A stretch of DNA of 64,000 bases, from assembly GCA_033239525.1 (NCBI GenBank), contig BSYO01000003.1, positions 10,038,001-10,102,000 on the forward strand, written 5' to 3'. Position 1 is the stretch's first letter. The number at the start of each line of letters is the position of its first letter. A program made the position numbers and the translations under genes. The stretch is from Nepenthes gracilis (taxonomy: Eukaryota; Streptophyta; Magnoliopsida; Caryophyllales; Nepenthaceae). The notes under the pieces were generated by a model that saw only the letters and a program-made list of their open reading frames with translations, did not search any database and was not told the origin of the DNA. Shown here piece after piece: positions 24,621-36,130 of the stretch.

Positions 24621-24805
24621 ATCACCGGTGGTACTAGAGGGTGAAGTCCACCCAATTTGGGTACTAGCCCAAACTTGCTCATCTATTGATTTAAAAATAC
24701 TCTCATACGTACTTTTCAGTATGCATAATTTCTCCCATCAAAATAGGGAGGAACGGACAGTGATTGATTATATGCATCTAGATTGGGGTTGTGGATCGGG
24801 CTGTA

Positions 24806-24818
24806 TGTCTGATACCAA
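24806..24818 (-). other. Primer binding site (tRNA-iMet) of the SIRE-type element
   Basis: On the minus strand the bases following the 5' LTR read TTGGTATCAGACA, a near match to the plant Copia site TGGTATCAGAGC. Confidence 0.85.
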
Positions 24819-24819
24819 T

Positions 24820-25836
24820 TGAAATAGGACTTGTGTCATAAATTATACAATTAAGTTTCAACCCCGATAAAAATAACTGAAGTAGTAAAAATTAAATATT
24901 TAATACACGTAAAGAATATTTGATTATAGATGCTAATGATACTAACAAGCATGCAAAATATAAATGAGTATAAGCAATAATAAAAAGATACGATTTTTGG
25001 TGACGAAAGAAAAACTTGATACCCACAGTAATCAAGAAAAATCCTCCGGGCTTCAACAGCCAGGGAAGTAGTGCATTATGAAAATCAACTTACAGACCGG
25101 GTGGTAACGACGTGCTAACCTAGCCGACTTACTCCTGTCTTGTGATCCCTGCCAAAGAACTCATTGGATTTGCCCGCGACAATATAACCGGACACCTTCT
25201 GATCTTCACGTCAATCTTCCATCTTGAGTCACTTGAATTGCCGAACACGATCGGGTCTCCTTTTTCAACGAACCAACGTCTCCAACGAAAGTAGAAGAAT
25301 GAAAGTGTTTAAATAGTTAAGAGAAAACTTGTTAGAATATGAAGCTCAAACTCGTAGCTTTTGGTTTTCTCAAGAGAAGTAAAATCAATAGAGCATGAAC
25401 AACGTTCTTCTCAAGTGGGGCATGAAACTTGTCTGTCAAGAGTCCTAGGATTTTAAAATTATAAGGTAAGTATTTATAGTGGGCGGAAAAAAATGCATTA
25501 AAAAAGTGGCCCGTTGTCGCGGTGCTCAAGCGCGGAGGGGGCTAGTAGCGAGCGGGCCCTTTCTGGATTTTACGTTCGAGCTCTTGGCAAGCGCACGGCG
25601 AGCGCAATGCTTCTGGTTTTTCGAGTTGAGCGGGTAAAGAGTGCATAGAGAGTGCGGGGCTTCGGGATTTTTGGCTCGAGCTAGTGGAGAGCTCACGGTA
25701 TGCGAGGTATCTTTGGAAGTCGGAACGGATAGCAACGGATATGTGTTGATACTGTATCTCGACAAGTCATAACTCGACATCGATACAATAGTACATATGA
25801 TCACGGAATATGCCAATTAAAAAAATGACTCTAATA
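24820..25836 (-). repeat. 5' LTR of the SIRE-type element
   Basis: Partner of 16114-17135. The outer dinucleotide is TA where the 3' LTR has CA (plus strand), a single change. A frame in the LTR at 25332-25816 is not a gene. Confidence 0.92.
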
Positions 25837-25841
25837 AAAAT

Positions 25842-27959
25842 AAATGACTATTGTTAATATTCACTTTAAATGGTCAAAATTTTAATTCAAAAGTAACTAA
25901 TAATGTTGCACTTTAACATTTTCACATTGATTATGTCAATGATTCATGCATTGACTTTTTCCCACAGTCAAATCATATGAAAATGGCATCTCAAATCGGT
26001 TTAAGTTATCAGGATCCCTCAGCCCGACCCGTCTGGAAGAGATGTGGGCAGTTTGGAAATCCTCATTGATAAAATTAAAAACTATTAAACCTATGGAATT
26101 AAGTTTAGAGAATTAAACAGATTAAAATATCAACGAAGTTAATTACAGGATGAAACTTTATTTTATCTCAGAGCTTTTTTGATTGAATTATTAGATTAAA
26201 ATATTAATGAAGTTAATATGAGCTCCAAAAATTAAAAATCAAAGAGATTATCACGTCTTTGAGTTTAAGCACGGGACTCCTTGTGTTAGACGGAATACGT
26301 TGTAAGGGATCAAGTGTCGTTATAAGCTTAGCAAGAGTAATATGACCCTTAAGTGAGATTGGTCCAAACAATGATTTGTGTCGAATTGTGTTTGGTGTTT
26401 CCCACATTTTATCTCTCCTTGTGGGAGCTCGGTGGAAGCTCCATTTGGGAGTAGCCAAAGCGATTGTGATCAGTTAAAGCTCTCTTTAACTTGAAGGCTT
26501 GCAGCGGCTCCATTTCTCGAAATCAGGAGTTTCACCTTTAATTCTAGCTTAGTAGAGAGAGAGAGAGAGAGCGTGTGTGTTTGTTAACCGTCTTTTTACT
26601 CATAGAGTTAGAGTGTATTTTCTCTTTTTTTTTTTGAGAAATTGTATAGATTGAATGAAAAATTAGAAATCGGATCTTTATAAATGAGGATTGTGGTGTA
26701 ACATTTATAGGTCCAGGGCCAAATATAGCTCATAAAGATGATTTTGTGATTGATTGACTGCATATATGGAGGCAATAGACCGTTTTATAAGCACCCGAAT
26801 GTTATCTTGACATTATCATATTATCCTATCTTGCATTATCCGCACAATGATATTTAAAATTTAAATCTATATTAATTATTCTTAATATAAAGTTTAAATG
26901 ACTTAAAATTATAAAGAATATACAAAATAAAAATATATGACTATTTGTAAAGTAATTTGTCTAATAAAATAAAAGTGCATAACTATTTATGAAATAATAT
27001 ATCTGTAAAAATACACAAATCTTCATAAAATAATATATCTTTTATATTAAAAAGATACAACTGATAGTCGCTTAAAAAAAAACTCATAAATAGAGTATAA
27101 GAAATCCCATCTTGAAAAAAGACCATCATTTATAATTATTAGTTTGATTGTGAGTTTTTGAAAGAATCAATATGATTATATAAATTAAGATGCGTTTTAA
27201 TTCTTAATTTCTAACACTATGCTTAAATTAGTGTTAGGTAGTATCCATTAAATAATATATTTTAGTTATTTTTGTATTTTAAATTATTAAGATGTCTCAT
27301 CTTGAGAAAGAAAAAATTATTACAATATAATATAATAAAAGTACCAAATAATTTTATAATATTAATTATATGTTACAAAATTTAGATATCATATATTTTT
27401 GATAATATATTGAATTTATCATATATTTTGTGAAAGATTAAATATATCATAAAATAAATGATTAATATTGCTGGTATATAATTATATTTTTTAAGAAAAA
27501 AGGGAAACGTTATGCATGTCCGCTCATTAGGTGCACTGTTACGTCGTACGTGACTGAGATGAAAGGGAACGGTACGCTACAGTCTGGTGAATCCAAGAAT
27601 AATTGGGTCCCCCGTATTTTAAACTTTAAAGAATGGAATCTCTCTCTTAAAGCTAAAAAATTTATGCAATATATTTGAGTGTAACATTATTTTGTATTAT
27701 TAGTCATTATCAAATAAAATTTATTTTTATTGAGTAATTAAAATGTATATAAAAATAAAAATTAAAATCTATAAAAATTAAGAGGTTGATGTACAAACGA
27801 AAATTCCGACTCTGTAAGATATCAAAGACAGCTAAGTGAAAAAAATACAGAAACCGCAAAGGAACAAGATAAAAAGTATAATCCTACAAACAACTATCAC
27901 CTATTATTTGTTGAACTTTCATTGAAAACTAGTCCGAGAGAAATATTTATACGTAAAAA
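25842..27959. other. Spacer with a GA/GT microsatellite, no gene supported
   Basis: A GC-richer stretch at about 26240-26540 contains an 81-codon minus-strand frame without any recognisable domain. It is followed by a (GA)n-(GT)n tract at 26547-26582, a layout that could belong to a promoter or LTR leader, but I cannot name it. The rest is AT-rich. Confidence 0.4.
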
Positions 27960-28312
27960 TTAAGATTGTGACAACTCTCACCTCCTCCTAATTGTTCCCG
28001 GTTGAGTATTGACAGTGAATAAACATCAGTTAGTCTTATGATAATTATAATACAATTACCAAATTCGTTTTTTACCTTTAAAAATAACTTATTTCCTCTT
28101 ACGCCAAATAAAAATAGATCGTTGTTGGTAGAATCAGCCTTCGCAAGTAACCCTTTCCGGGTAGTGGGTTTTAAAGAAAATACTAATATTAAAAGTATAA
28201 GTTTAAAGGAAGACTCCATCCCAAAAGACTGATCTAATAGAAGGAAGAGTTCCTTAAATTTATGAACGAATTTATTTAAAGCTGATTTCTCAATATGAAA
28301 CTCACATAAAGA
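27960..28312 (+). mobile_element. Truncated TRIM-like element
   Basis: From about 28193 to 28310 the sequence follows the terminal repeat of the 61-kb TRIM-like element (CATCCCAAAAGACTGATCTAATAG, then CTCAATATGAAACTC). The bases just before it (CGCAAGTAACCCTTTCCGGGTAG, about 28143-28166) resemble that element's interior. The left terminal repeat is missing or unrecognisable. Minus-strand frames over it are not genes. Confidence 0.55.
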
Positions 28313-29399
28313 CCACACTAAAACGAAACAATGAACCATACTCTCATTATAGCCTACTTAAACAAAAAAGAGCCGTCATACTGATATTTCAAAGGACACT
28401 GTCATTTACAAATGAATTAGGTTGGTAATTGGACATATTTTTCATAACATCTTGTAATAAATGATCAACTTATTCAACTAGCGCCAAATATTCTTTCCAA
28501 TAATACAATTTATTGGAAAATTAAGAGAAAAAGTATACACCCAATATATACATATATATATATATATTGACATCCCCCAATGTACAAAAGGATTACTTTA
28601 AAATATATGAGGTATGGGATTGTATGATGTTATATAAAATAATTATATATATATTTTAGTAACTAATTAATATAAACTTTCTTCTTAAGAAAAGAATCTG
28701 GCCCAACAATTGAAAACCATCAAGGAAGAGCCTTAATCAATAGTTAAGATGGTGACAGGGGAACAATTTTTCAACACGCTTTTAATATATTTTTGATTAG
28801 TGCAGTATTTAGTTCCTCATCATATATATGAAATACATCATTACAAAAATTTAATCGATAAATGAAAAAATCATACCGATTAAAAAAATCTCTATTTCTA
28901 TCAATTTGATTCTACAGGACGAAATTAAATATTTACTTGGAATAAATGGATTCTTTAGATTGAAACCTATCTATCTTATCAACATGCAAGAAAAATTCAA
29001 ATCAAAACGCCATTAAACAACCAGAAAATGATTTTAAAATATTATTAATCCTCTTGAGGTGAAATACGAAAATATTCTTAAGTTTTTTTTTTAATTTATT
29101 TTTTGTAATTTTATCATAAACGTTCATTTTACTTCTTATTATATATATATTGTTCAAACTGAAATTTGATGTAGAAAATCTCATAAATATAAATTTTCAC
29201 TTCTATAATTCTATTTATTTTTTTTAAGATCACGAGTATATATATATATATATATATATATAACTATTCCACTTAAAATTTAGTCAACTGTAGCAAGGGT
29301 GCTATTCAAATAATTTGACCATAGAATTGAAAGAAAATCAAATTTTGATGAGTGTGCTGGAAAAAAAAAACTGAGGATTTGAGAATAATTTTTTTTAGT
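28313..29399. other. AT-rich spacer with TA microsatellite
   Basis: Contains short (TA)n runs at about 28547-28566 and 29238-29262. No gene or recognisable element. Confidence 0.5.
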
Positions 29400-29749
29400 A
29401 ATTTCTCAATTTTAATAAATATTTTAAATTGTCAAGAACTTCTTCTCAATTACAATCACAAGCCTATTAATCTAAAAGGATGGCAATTCAAGTTGAGCTA
29501 AATACTCCAAAAGTAAATACGAGACATAATAATAATCGTGAGTTATCAAAATGTTCAAAATAAATAATGAATAAGCTAGCTGTAAATCAAGCTAACCATT
29601 GTAAATATATGAAGGTCAGTTTACATGATACCCTACAAACAATGGTCATGCTTTACTATTTAAAAGTCACGGATGGATTTTCTACATATTATTCTTATAT
29701 ATGCACCGTTACCCATAATTATAACCCATGAATGAGTCGTCATATGACA
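29400..29749 (-). repeat. 3' LTR fragment of the older Ty3/gypsy element
   Basis: It matches 39310-39553 plus 40426-40475 in order: CA(C/T)AAGCCT..TAAT, TTTACATGATACCCT, then ACCCA(T/C)(A/T)ATTATAA.CCATG..TGAGTC. In that other copy the match is split by an 870-bp insertion. It therefore belongs to the same LTR family and orientation as the repeat at 38918-40475. Its lower end is worn away. The plus-strand end is near 29749 (ATATGACA). Confidence 0.6.
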
Positions 29750-29803
29750 CTGTAGAAATTATAATCGATGTAGAAATTATAGTTGACTCCTTACATTTCT
29801 TCT

Positions 29804-30809
29804 AGATCGGTAGCAATACCCATAGCCCAGATAAAAGGTTCAAAAATTAGGCCTATGTCCCAAGAAGCCCACAAAATTGATTTTGCCCAAGAGACTAAAT
29901 TAGCTCAAAAAGCACGAGGACTTAAGTCCACGGCCAAAAAGGCTCAAAGAGCTGAGTTGCGCCAAAAGGTTGACTTAACTTGGGAGACTCAAGGACTCTG
30001 TAAGAAACCAAAGTCTCTAATGAAGGCTCGAGGATATGGCTCTCAAAGCCCAAAAACTTATTGCTGACTAAGCCCTCAGTTAAAGCCCGAGAACTTCTAT
30101 CACCAAGCATCCACAGACTTGATAAAGGCTAAAAGTCTTTATCAAGGACGAGAACTCCAAGAAATTTATTATGGCATGAGCACAGGAAAGAAAAGTTTGG
30201 AGGATTGAGGACACTACCTTAGATTGTTGGCTTTTGCAAAGGCACGCGCAATTTCTATAACACGCAATCATCATAGAAAATGATGACTTACAGAGTAGTT
30301 GTAACACTACAGAAGTGACATCTCATAGCTTGCATGCACACAACATCTCTGATATGGTAAAATGAATTTGTAAAGTTAGTGGCAGGTTTCCCTGTACACG
30401 CCAACTCCACGTGGGTGCTCCACGTAGGAAGATTCAAACTCCTATATAAGTATTTACCGTGTACCTAACAAACACGAAACTTTCTGCACTTGCATTTACG
30501 CTCAAAGAGATAGAGAAAGTGAGTCACTCACATTGCCAATTGAGAGAACATTTGTAATAGTAAGAATGATCCTTGAGAGTCACCATTACCACCTATTCCC
30601 TTCCAATTGTACTCAAACACCTGGTTAGTGGAATTATTCTCAGATTCAAAGTCTCGTGATTTTTTTCTCTCATTTAGAAGAGGGTTTTTCATGTAAAAAA
30701 AAAACGTGCTACTGCCTCTCTCTTCCTTCTTTCTACTTAAAATCTACACTTGTATGACTCTACATTCGGGTCCTCATCTATATAGTGACTAGGATTCGAG
30801 GACGCAATA
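29804..30809 (+). repeat. 5' LTR of the 30-37 kb gypsy element
   Basis: Colinear with 36434-37450. The first base pair is AG where the other LTR has TG, and it ends AATA where the other ends AACA. Shared landmarks: TAGCAATACCCA, GGACTTAAGTCCACGGCC, the TATATAAGTATTTAC box near 30443 and 37085, and GGACGCAA at the end. Short frames on both strands are not genes. Confidence 0.9.
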
Positions 30810-30828
30810 TTGACGCCGCATGTGAGAA
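30810..30828 (+). other. Primer binding site of the 30-37 kb gypsy element
   Basis: TTGACGCCGCATGTGAGAA follows the 5' LTR and is a mutated form of TTGGCGCCGTCTGTGGGAA, the site used by many plant gypsy elements. The other Tat element in the window keeps TTGGCGCCGTCTGTGG. Confidence 0.85.
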
Positions 30829-30873
30829 TCGATAAAAAGTTAGGTTAACATATTTTTTAAAAATTAAAAAATA

Positions 30874-32410
30874 GTGAAGACAAGAGTACAAGCTAGTGCC
30901 CCGATTAGAGAAGTTACCTCATATAGCAATAGCCCTGCTCCATGCATCAGGATAGAGGATCATCCTAATCGGTACATACGAGCGTTGGTGATGAGGATGG
31001 ATGATATGTCCAAAGCCGTCCAGTCCCTTTTGTTTGAAAATAGACACACGACTAAAGGAGGTGCCATCCAAAACCTCTCAAACCGCAACGTTTCAAGAAA
31101 AGTGTAAGGGGAAAAAGCACCCGATGAAGCAAGCCAGCCAATATGAGGACCTGAGGGTGCAAGTTACCTCGAGCAGTAGAGTCCCACAATGACTTAAAGG
31201 TTGTTTGGGTCCTCAGATTTAGGAGAAAAGCCCAGAGAGACGAAACTCTCAATGTATGCGTGACAATCAAGAGCATGCCATTTAGAAGGTGGCTCCTCGC
31301 GATGAAATCCCTCCAAGGGCTAGGAGTCTTCCAGGGCCGCAAGCTGCCCAGAACCCTTACGAGTTGAGGAACTACCTCAAAGAGAAGAAGATGATGGCTC
31401 CACCCCATGTGGATGAAAAATTTGAGAAGGTCTGATAATGAGTTTTTGGCAAAAATGATGGAGGGGGAGCTGCTGACCTACATCAATCTCCATTTACAAT
31501 GGAGATTAGGATGAGGCTGCTCCCACCAAAGTTTAATATGCCAAACCTTGACGTGTATGATGGAAGCACTGATCCAATGGATCATTTTGATTACTTTCGC
31601 AAGCATCTAAACCTCCAACGCTTGGATAAGATGACGATGTGTCAATACTTTCCATTGACACTTTAGGGAGATACGAGGATATGGTTTTATGGACTGCCAG
31701 CAAATTCTATTTGATAATTCGATGAGCTGGCAAGCAGTTTTCTCTCGCAGTTTTCCTCTAGCAGGAGGATTGAGAAGCAACTCTGGCACCTTACTCGTGT
31801 AAAGTAAGGAGACAGGGTGAGCTTGAGAGGGTTTCTTGCTTGATTCATTGCCGAGGCCTGACAGATTCCAAAACTGACAGATGGGGTGAAGCTAAATGCC
31901 TTTTTATTTGTGTTGGAAGGAGGAGCTTTCTTCAAGCACCTCATCTACAAATGACCTCAAACCTTCGCAGAGGTTGAGATCGTTGCGCGCGCCTACATAG
32001 CAGCCGAAGAAGCCAATGACACAAACAGACCCATCTAGGGAGAGCCTCCCCCTGAGGATAGTGGAGGAAAAAAGGAAGAATGAAGATTGACAGGGCTCCC
32101 GGGTGCCAAAGAAGTAGCAGAAGTCCGAGCAGCCTGTTCATAGGGAGTACAGACCCTTAAACGTGACTCCCTTGAATGACTTGCATACCAACATCCTGAT
32201 ACAGGTTCGGGATGAGAAGTTTTTGAAGTGGCCCAAAGCGTTAAAGAATCCCAATGGTAGTGACCAGTCCAACTACTGCCACTACCATCGTTGCGGAGGT
32301 CACGGTATTGAGGACTGCAGGACATTGCAGAGAGAGGTAGAGGAGTTGATCAAGAAAGGACACTGCCACTACCATTGTTGCAAAGACCCGGACAAACTTT
32401 CGGAATAGTA
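30874..32410 (+). pseudogene. Tat-lineage gag
   Basis: The N-terminal part (30874 on) reads CIRIEDHPNRYIRALVMRMDD and corresponds to CMRVEDHPKPYVRVLALRMDD of the other element. The capsid core at about 31490-31990 reads LPPKFNMPNLDVYDGSTDPM, DHFDYFRKHLNL and RIWFYGLPANSI, the Retrotrans_gag domain. Its end holds a zinc-binding segment, NYCHYHRCGGHGIEDC followed by QREVEELIKKGH (about 32270-32365). Several frameshifts and stops break it. It would form the virus-like particle and bind RNA. Confidence 0.85.
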
Positions 32411-32599
32411 GGAGATGGTAAGACTAATCACTAAAGGATTTGAGTAGCCGCGGGAGTCGTCAATATGGTATAGACTTGCCCGATAAGAAGTGGCACCCTG
32501 GAGGATCTAGGAGCAAAGCAGAAGAAGTCAAGGGTAGAATTTATGGATGAGGTCATTAGCTTTAACGACAAAGATATTCCCCATGTAATATCTCTCATT

Positions 32600-33040
32600 C
32601 TGACCCTCTGGTTGTAACTGTACTTATTTCTGATGAAATTTTAGACTACCAAATAAAATGAGTATTCATTGATAATAAAAGTTTCCGTAATTTACTTTAC
32701 CTTGATACCTTCTTTAAATTAGGACTCAAGAGAAGCCAACTGATGGCTATTGAATGACCCATCTACGGATTGGATAATAAGCGAGTACGAGTGTAGGAAG
32801 TTATCCAACTTGAGGTTACGTTAGGAACCTATTTGTGGACAGCATCCATGACCCCTTCCTTTTTGGTAGCGGACTTCCTATCGCTCTACAATGTTATCCT
32901 TAGGCGTCCTTACTTGGCTGCTTTCGGAGTCGTTACCTTAATCCCACATCTGAAGATGAACTTTTCCATGCCATACGGGATTAGGGAGGTCTTTGGAGAT
33001 CAAACTGTCAGACAGACATGTTATCTATCCCAAGTCACGT
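32600..33040 (+). pseudogene. Gypsy aspartic protease with a changed active site
   Basis: DPLVVTVLISDEILDYQIK leads to FIDNKSFRNLLYLDTFFK (about 32660-32715). In Tat elements this place usually reads D(N/T/G)GSS; here the Gly codon is AAA (Lys). The later part, FLVADFLSLYNVILRRPYLA and LIPHLKMNFSMPYGI (32863-32990), is the conserved C-terminal region before RT. Stops are present in between. Confidence 0.8.
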
Positions 33041-33279
33041 AAACACCTTTTCCTCAGCCCATTGAAGACTTGGACTTCTTCGATGAAACGATATTGCAAT
33101 AGGTTGAGTCTGGAGAAGAAATTGACCGAGTCCTTTTGGATCTTAGAGATCCTGAAAAATCCATCCAGATAGGAAGTTCAATACCTTATCCTTTCCAAGA
33201 TCAGTTCATTAGTTTTCTAAGAAAAACTCGAATGTCTTTACCTTGGCACCAAGCGACATGCCGGGGATACTGATTAGAG

Positions 33280-33545
33280 TAATTGTCCATAAATTGGACA
33301 TAGATTCCAGTCATAAGCTCATTTGTAGAAGAGGAGAAACTATTCAGTGGAAAAGTTGGTGGCTATTCGGAAAGTGGTAAAGAAACTTCTGGACGCCGAA
33401 TTCGTACGGGAGATGCATTATCCAGATTGGTTGTCCAACGTCATGATGGTCAAGAAAAATAATGAAAAGTGAAAGATGTGCATGGACTTTATAGACATCA
33501 ATAAAGTATGTCCAAAGGACAGCTTCCCACTGTCGAAGATGTGCA
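33280..33545 (+). pseudogene. Start of gypsy reverse transcriptase, truncated
   Basis: HKLDIDSSHKLICRRGET, then YPDWLSNVMMVKKNNEK and CMDFIDINKVCPKDSFPL correspond to the first 80 or so residues of gypsy RT. The homology stops after SFPLSK near 33535. The catalytic YVDD block, RNase H and integrase are absent from the rest of the element, so a large deletion begins here. Confidence 0.8.
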
Positions 33546-34038
33546 TGAAAGGGTCCCTTTCACTTGTAAAAGAAACTCGATAAAGTCTGAGCGGCCCATT
33601 AAGAGGTCGTACTAAAAAAAGTCGACAAAATTCGAGCATCTCATTAAAGTCAAATTCAAAACTTCACAACGATGGCAAGCAGCCCACAAGACCCTGGATG
33701 TAGCATCTTCAGCCAACGATGGTCAAAAGGTTGGAACACTTTGTTCGTGAAGGATAAAACTTCCTAAGAGGGTAAGTCTAAGAAAGAACCATAAATATAA
33801 GTAAAGAAGAGGGGTGCACCAAGAAAAAACGAACTTCATTCATATGTATATGTTATGTACAACAAAAAAGAAAATAAGTATACATATACAATGATACACT
33901 AAGACCTGGAGGATCCAAGTGCAGAAGGATCTAGGATCTCATCTTTCTCTCGGCAGACAAGCAAGTCTGATTTGCTTTCAGCACAGGCATTCCTTGGATG
34001 GAGCGGAGAAAGAGGAAACTGGGCCATCAACATCTTTA
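33546..34038. other. Deletion junction and spacer between RT stub and antisense gene
   Basis: About 490 bases with no recognisable pol domain. A 73-codon minus-strand frame at 33418-33639 overlaps the RT stub and is a shadow. The region may hold the worn 3' end of pol and the 3' untranslated region of the antisense gene. Confidence 0.4.
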
Positions 34039-35924
34039 TCACGCAATGGCACAGTGCGATACCATCCAATACCTTTGTTCTAGCACAAATTTGATGTCCT
34101 CAGCCTTTATTGAAGTCCTGAGGTCAGCCTCTAGACGAACATTTTTGCTTCGGAGGAAAATGTACTGCTGTTGCCGGGCTTTCGATAAATCCTCAAGAGA
34201 GGCGATTTTGCCCTTGACCTCAACAAGTTCAATCTCCAGGTACTTATTATACTCCCCAACAGCCTTGAGGGTCTCCAAGCCCACAAGAGATTGGGCAGCT
34301 TTGTCAATAATTTGAGTAAATTGGCCAACCAGCTTATGAAACTACAAAACAGGGGTTAGTTATTAAAGTGCCATCTAGAAAGCAAAAGAGCCTAAGGTGG
34401 AATAGAGATGTACCTTGGAGAAAAAGGAGCTCTTTGTTGGATTGTCTCCTCTAGGGGCTTCAGTCTCCGCTGGCCCAATAGCAGTTGTAGCCTCGGCCAC
34501 ATGGGCAACCTCACCTAAGTCGAGGACTAGGGACTTAGCCACTTCAAAGTGATCCTCAGCTCTAGTCTTCGCTTTAGCAGCATGTGAAGTCCTTGAAACG
34601 TCCTCAACTTGGGTAGGCTCACAGACCTCATGTGGAACCTCAATCGGACTATAAACTTGGATTGTTAGGCAAGGGAGTTCAGTAGTGGGCGTCTCTGTCG
34701 CCCTCCTTTTTTCGGTCTCAACAGTCTCAGCAATTGTCGTCAAAGTCATCATCACTGCTTCCTCGGCCAGAGTTGCCTTGGTCCCCCCCTCTGCCTGTTC
34801 CTCAATAATGTCCTCGGATGGATTGTCCATCGAATCTAAAACCTCTTCAGTGAAAATGAAAGGGATATCAGGCATGGGCTCATAAACAGGAGGGGCAACA
34901 AGTGGCTCTGTGGATGGGCCCATGACCTTAGGAGGCTGCTCGACAGACTCAATGATAATAGAAGGTTTGATGCCTTCAGCTCCTTGGGCTAGCCCCTTCT
35001 TTCTTATTAGCTGCTCGATAAAGTTTGAGTCACCATCGGACGATGAGGGGTACTCAATAATCACTGTTCGATGTTCAAAAGTCATACTTTGATGCCTTTT
35101 TCTTGACCGCTCGGGCTGCTCCTCTATCCTTAATGCCTTTTGTTTCTTCTTCAGCTTCTTCTTTTTCGGAAGAACAGAAGGGACGCCAGAGTTCTCGGGT
35201 TGAAGCTGCCACTTGGCTTTCTCCAAGTACTCGGTCCTCAGCCATCTATTCTTCTTATTTTCATTGGAGGAGCCAAGATTGGATAACACTAAGTCTGTTA
35301 AATCCTTGGTTGTGGCCTTCTCACTTCTCAAAGCATCTTGCAAAAATTGGGCTCCACATTACCCCACTCATTAGGGATGGCCCAATTCTCACAAACGCCA
35401 AGAAAGAAAAATTTATCTTTCCATATTTTGCTGAAATTCGGGTTTTCACCACTAATTTTTAAGAACTCAGGACATGGAGTAATAATAGTCCAGTCCTGAC
35501 TATGTGAAAACGTTAGCATGACTTTCGCTGTCACAGCATCGAAGATTTTATTGTAGCAACGAGCGAAAACACAGAGAGTGACCAGATACCATACGACATA
35601 AGGCTGGAGTTTGGCCACAAGAACTTTGAGGTCCCTCATGATCTTGAAGAACTCCAAGGCCATAGGGTGTTGAAAATCACCTTTAAGATGGACTTTGTAG
35701 ATGGTGATAAACCCATCTGGAGGTGAGCACGCCCTCTCATCAGCACCACGAACGACCATGCTCATTGAGCTCGAAATCGTATACCTTGCTCGAATGGCTT
35801 TGAGGTCCTCAAGGGAAAGAATGAAAGCAATATCCTTCACACCTGAAGCCAAGGAAGGAGATTTTGAAGAAAAAGGAAAGTAGAAGAGAAATGGGAGGCG
35901 AAAGCTTAAGTAAGGAAAACCCAC
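34039..35924 (-). pseudogene. Antisense ORF of the Tat element ('putative gypsy type transposon' domain)
   Basis: A two-exon gene on the strand opposite to gag-pol. Exon 1 starts with the 'putative gypsy type transposon' domain: VKDIAFILSLEDLKAIRARY, PPDGFITIYKVHLKGDFQHP, YLVTLCVFARCYNKIFDAV, and WKDKFFFLGVCENWAIPNEW. A frameshift near 35335-35343 separates it from a 322-codon continuation with a basic patch (KKKKLKKKQKAL), an SSSDGD acidic patch and a long Glu/Thr/Pro-rich tail. A 72-base intron (34413-34342) joins it in frame to exon 2, a coiled coil (IELVEVKGKIASLEDLSKAR). The related gene at 48885-50347 starts at ATGGC; the matching codon here is TTG (35852-35850), so either the upstream ATG at 35924 is used or the start was lost. 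Function unknown; the acidic and coiled-coil parts suggest a nuclear, protein-binding role. Confidence 0.75.
34342..34413 (-). other. Intron in the antisense ORF
   Basis: On the minus strand CTCCAAG/GTACATC is a good donor and CCCCTGTTTTGTAG/TTTCATAAG a good acceptor. The 72-base intron is AT-rich, contains in-frame stop codons and is phase 0. Removing it joins FFSK to FHKLVGQFTQII without a frame change. The other Tat element has the same exon boundary. Confidence 0.7.
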
Positions 35925-36130
35925 AGAGTTCGAAACGAATCACTTAGGATCGCAGACGAAAAAATCAAGGTAAGGAAAGGCTTTTGAAACGGCCGTGAAA
36001 TTCAAAAAGGTGCGCCTCATTAATGGTTAGGCCACGTGTCGACTCCCCATAGGTCCACGGCAATGATACCATTCCCTTTCCATGATAGCATTTAATGCGC
36101 ATTTATTGCACCAATTGATGGCTTAGGCCA
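35860..36130 (-). promoter_or_regulatory. Conserved upstream region of the antisense ORF with a G-box
   Basis: Upstream of the antisense gene the sequence stays recognisably similar to 48560-48884 although it is not coding. Both have ATTAAATGC, then a CACGTGGC (here) or CGCGTGGC (there) site, then GCGCC(T)TTTTGAATTTC and a GGCGTTT or GGCCGTTT. The G-box CACGTG is at 36033-36038 within ACACGTGGCC, which also fits an ABRE. This is the likely promoter of the antisense transcript. Confidence 0.55.
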
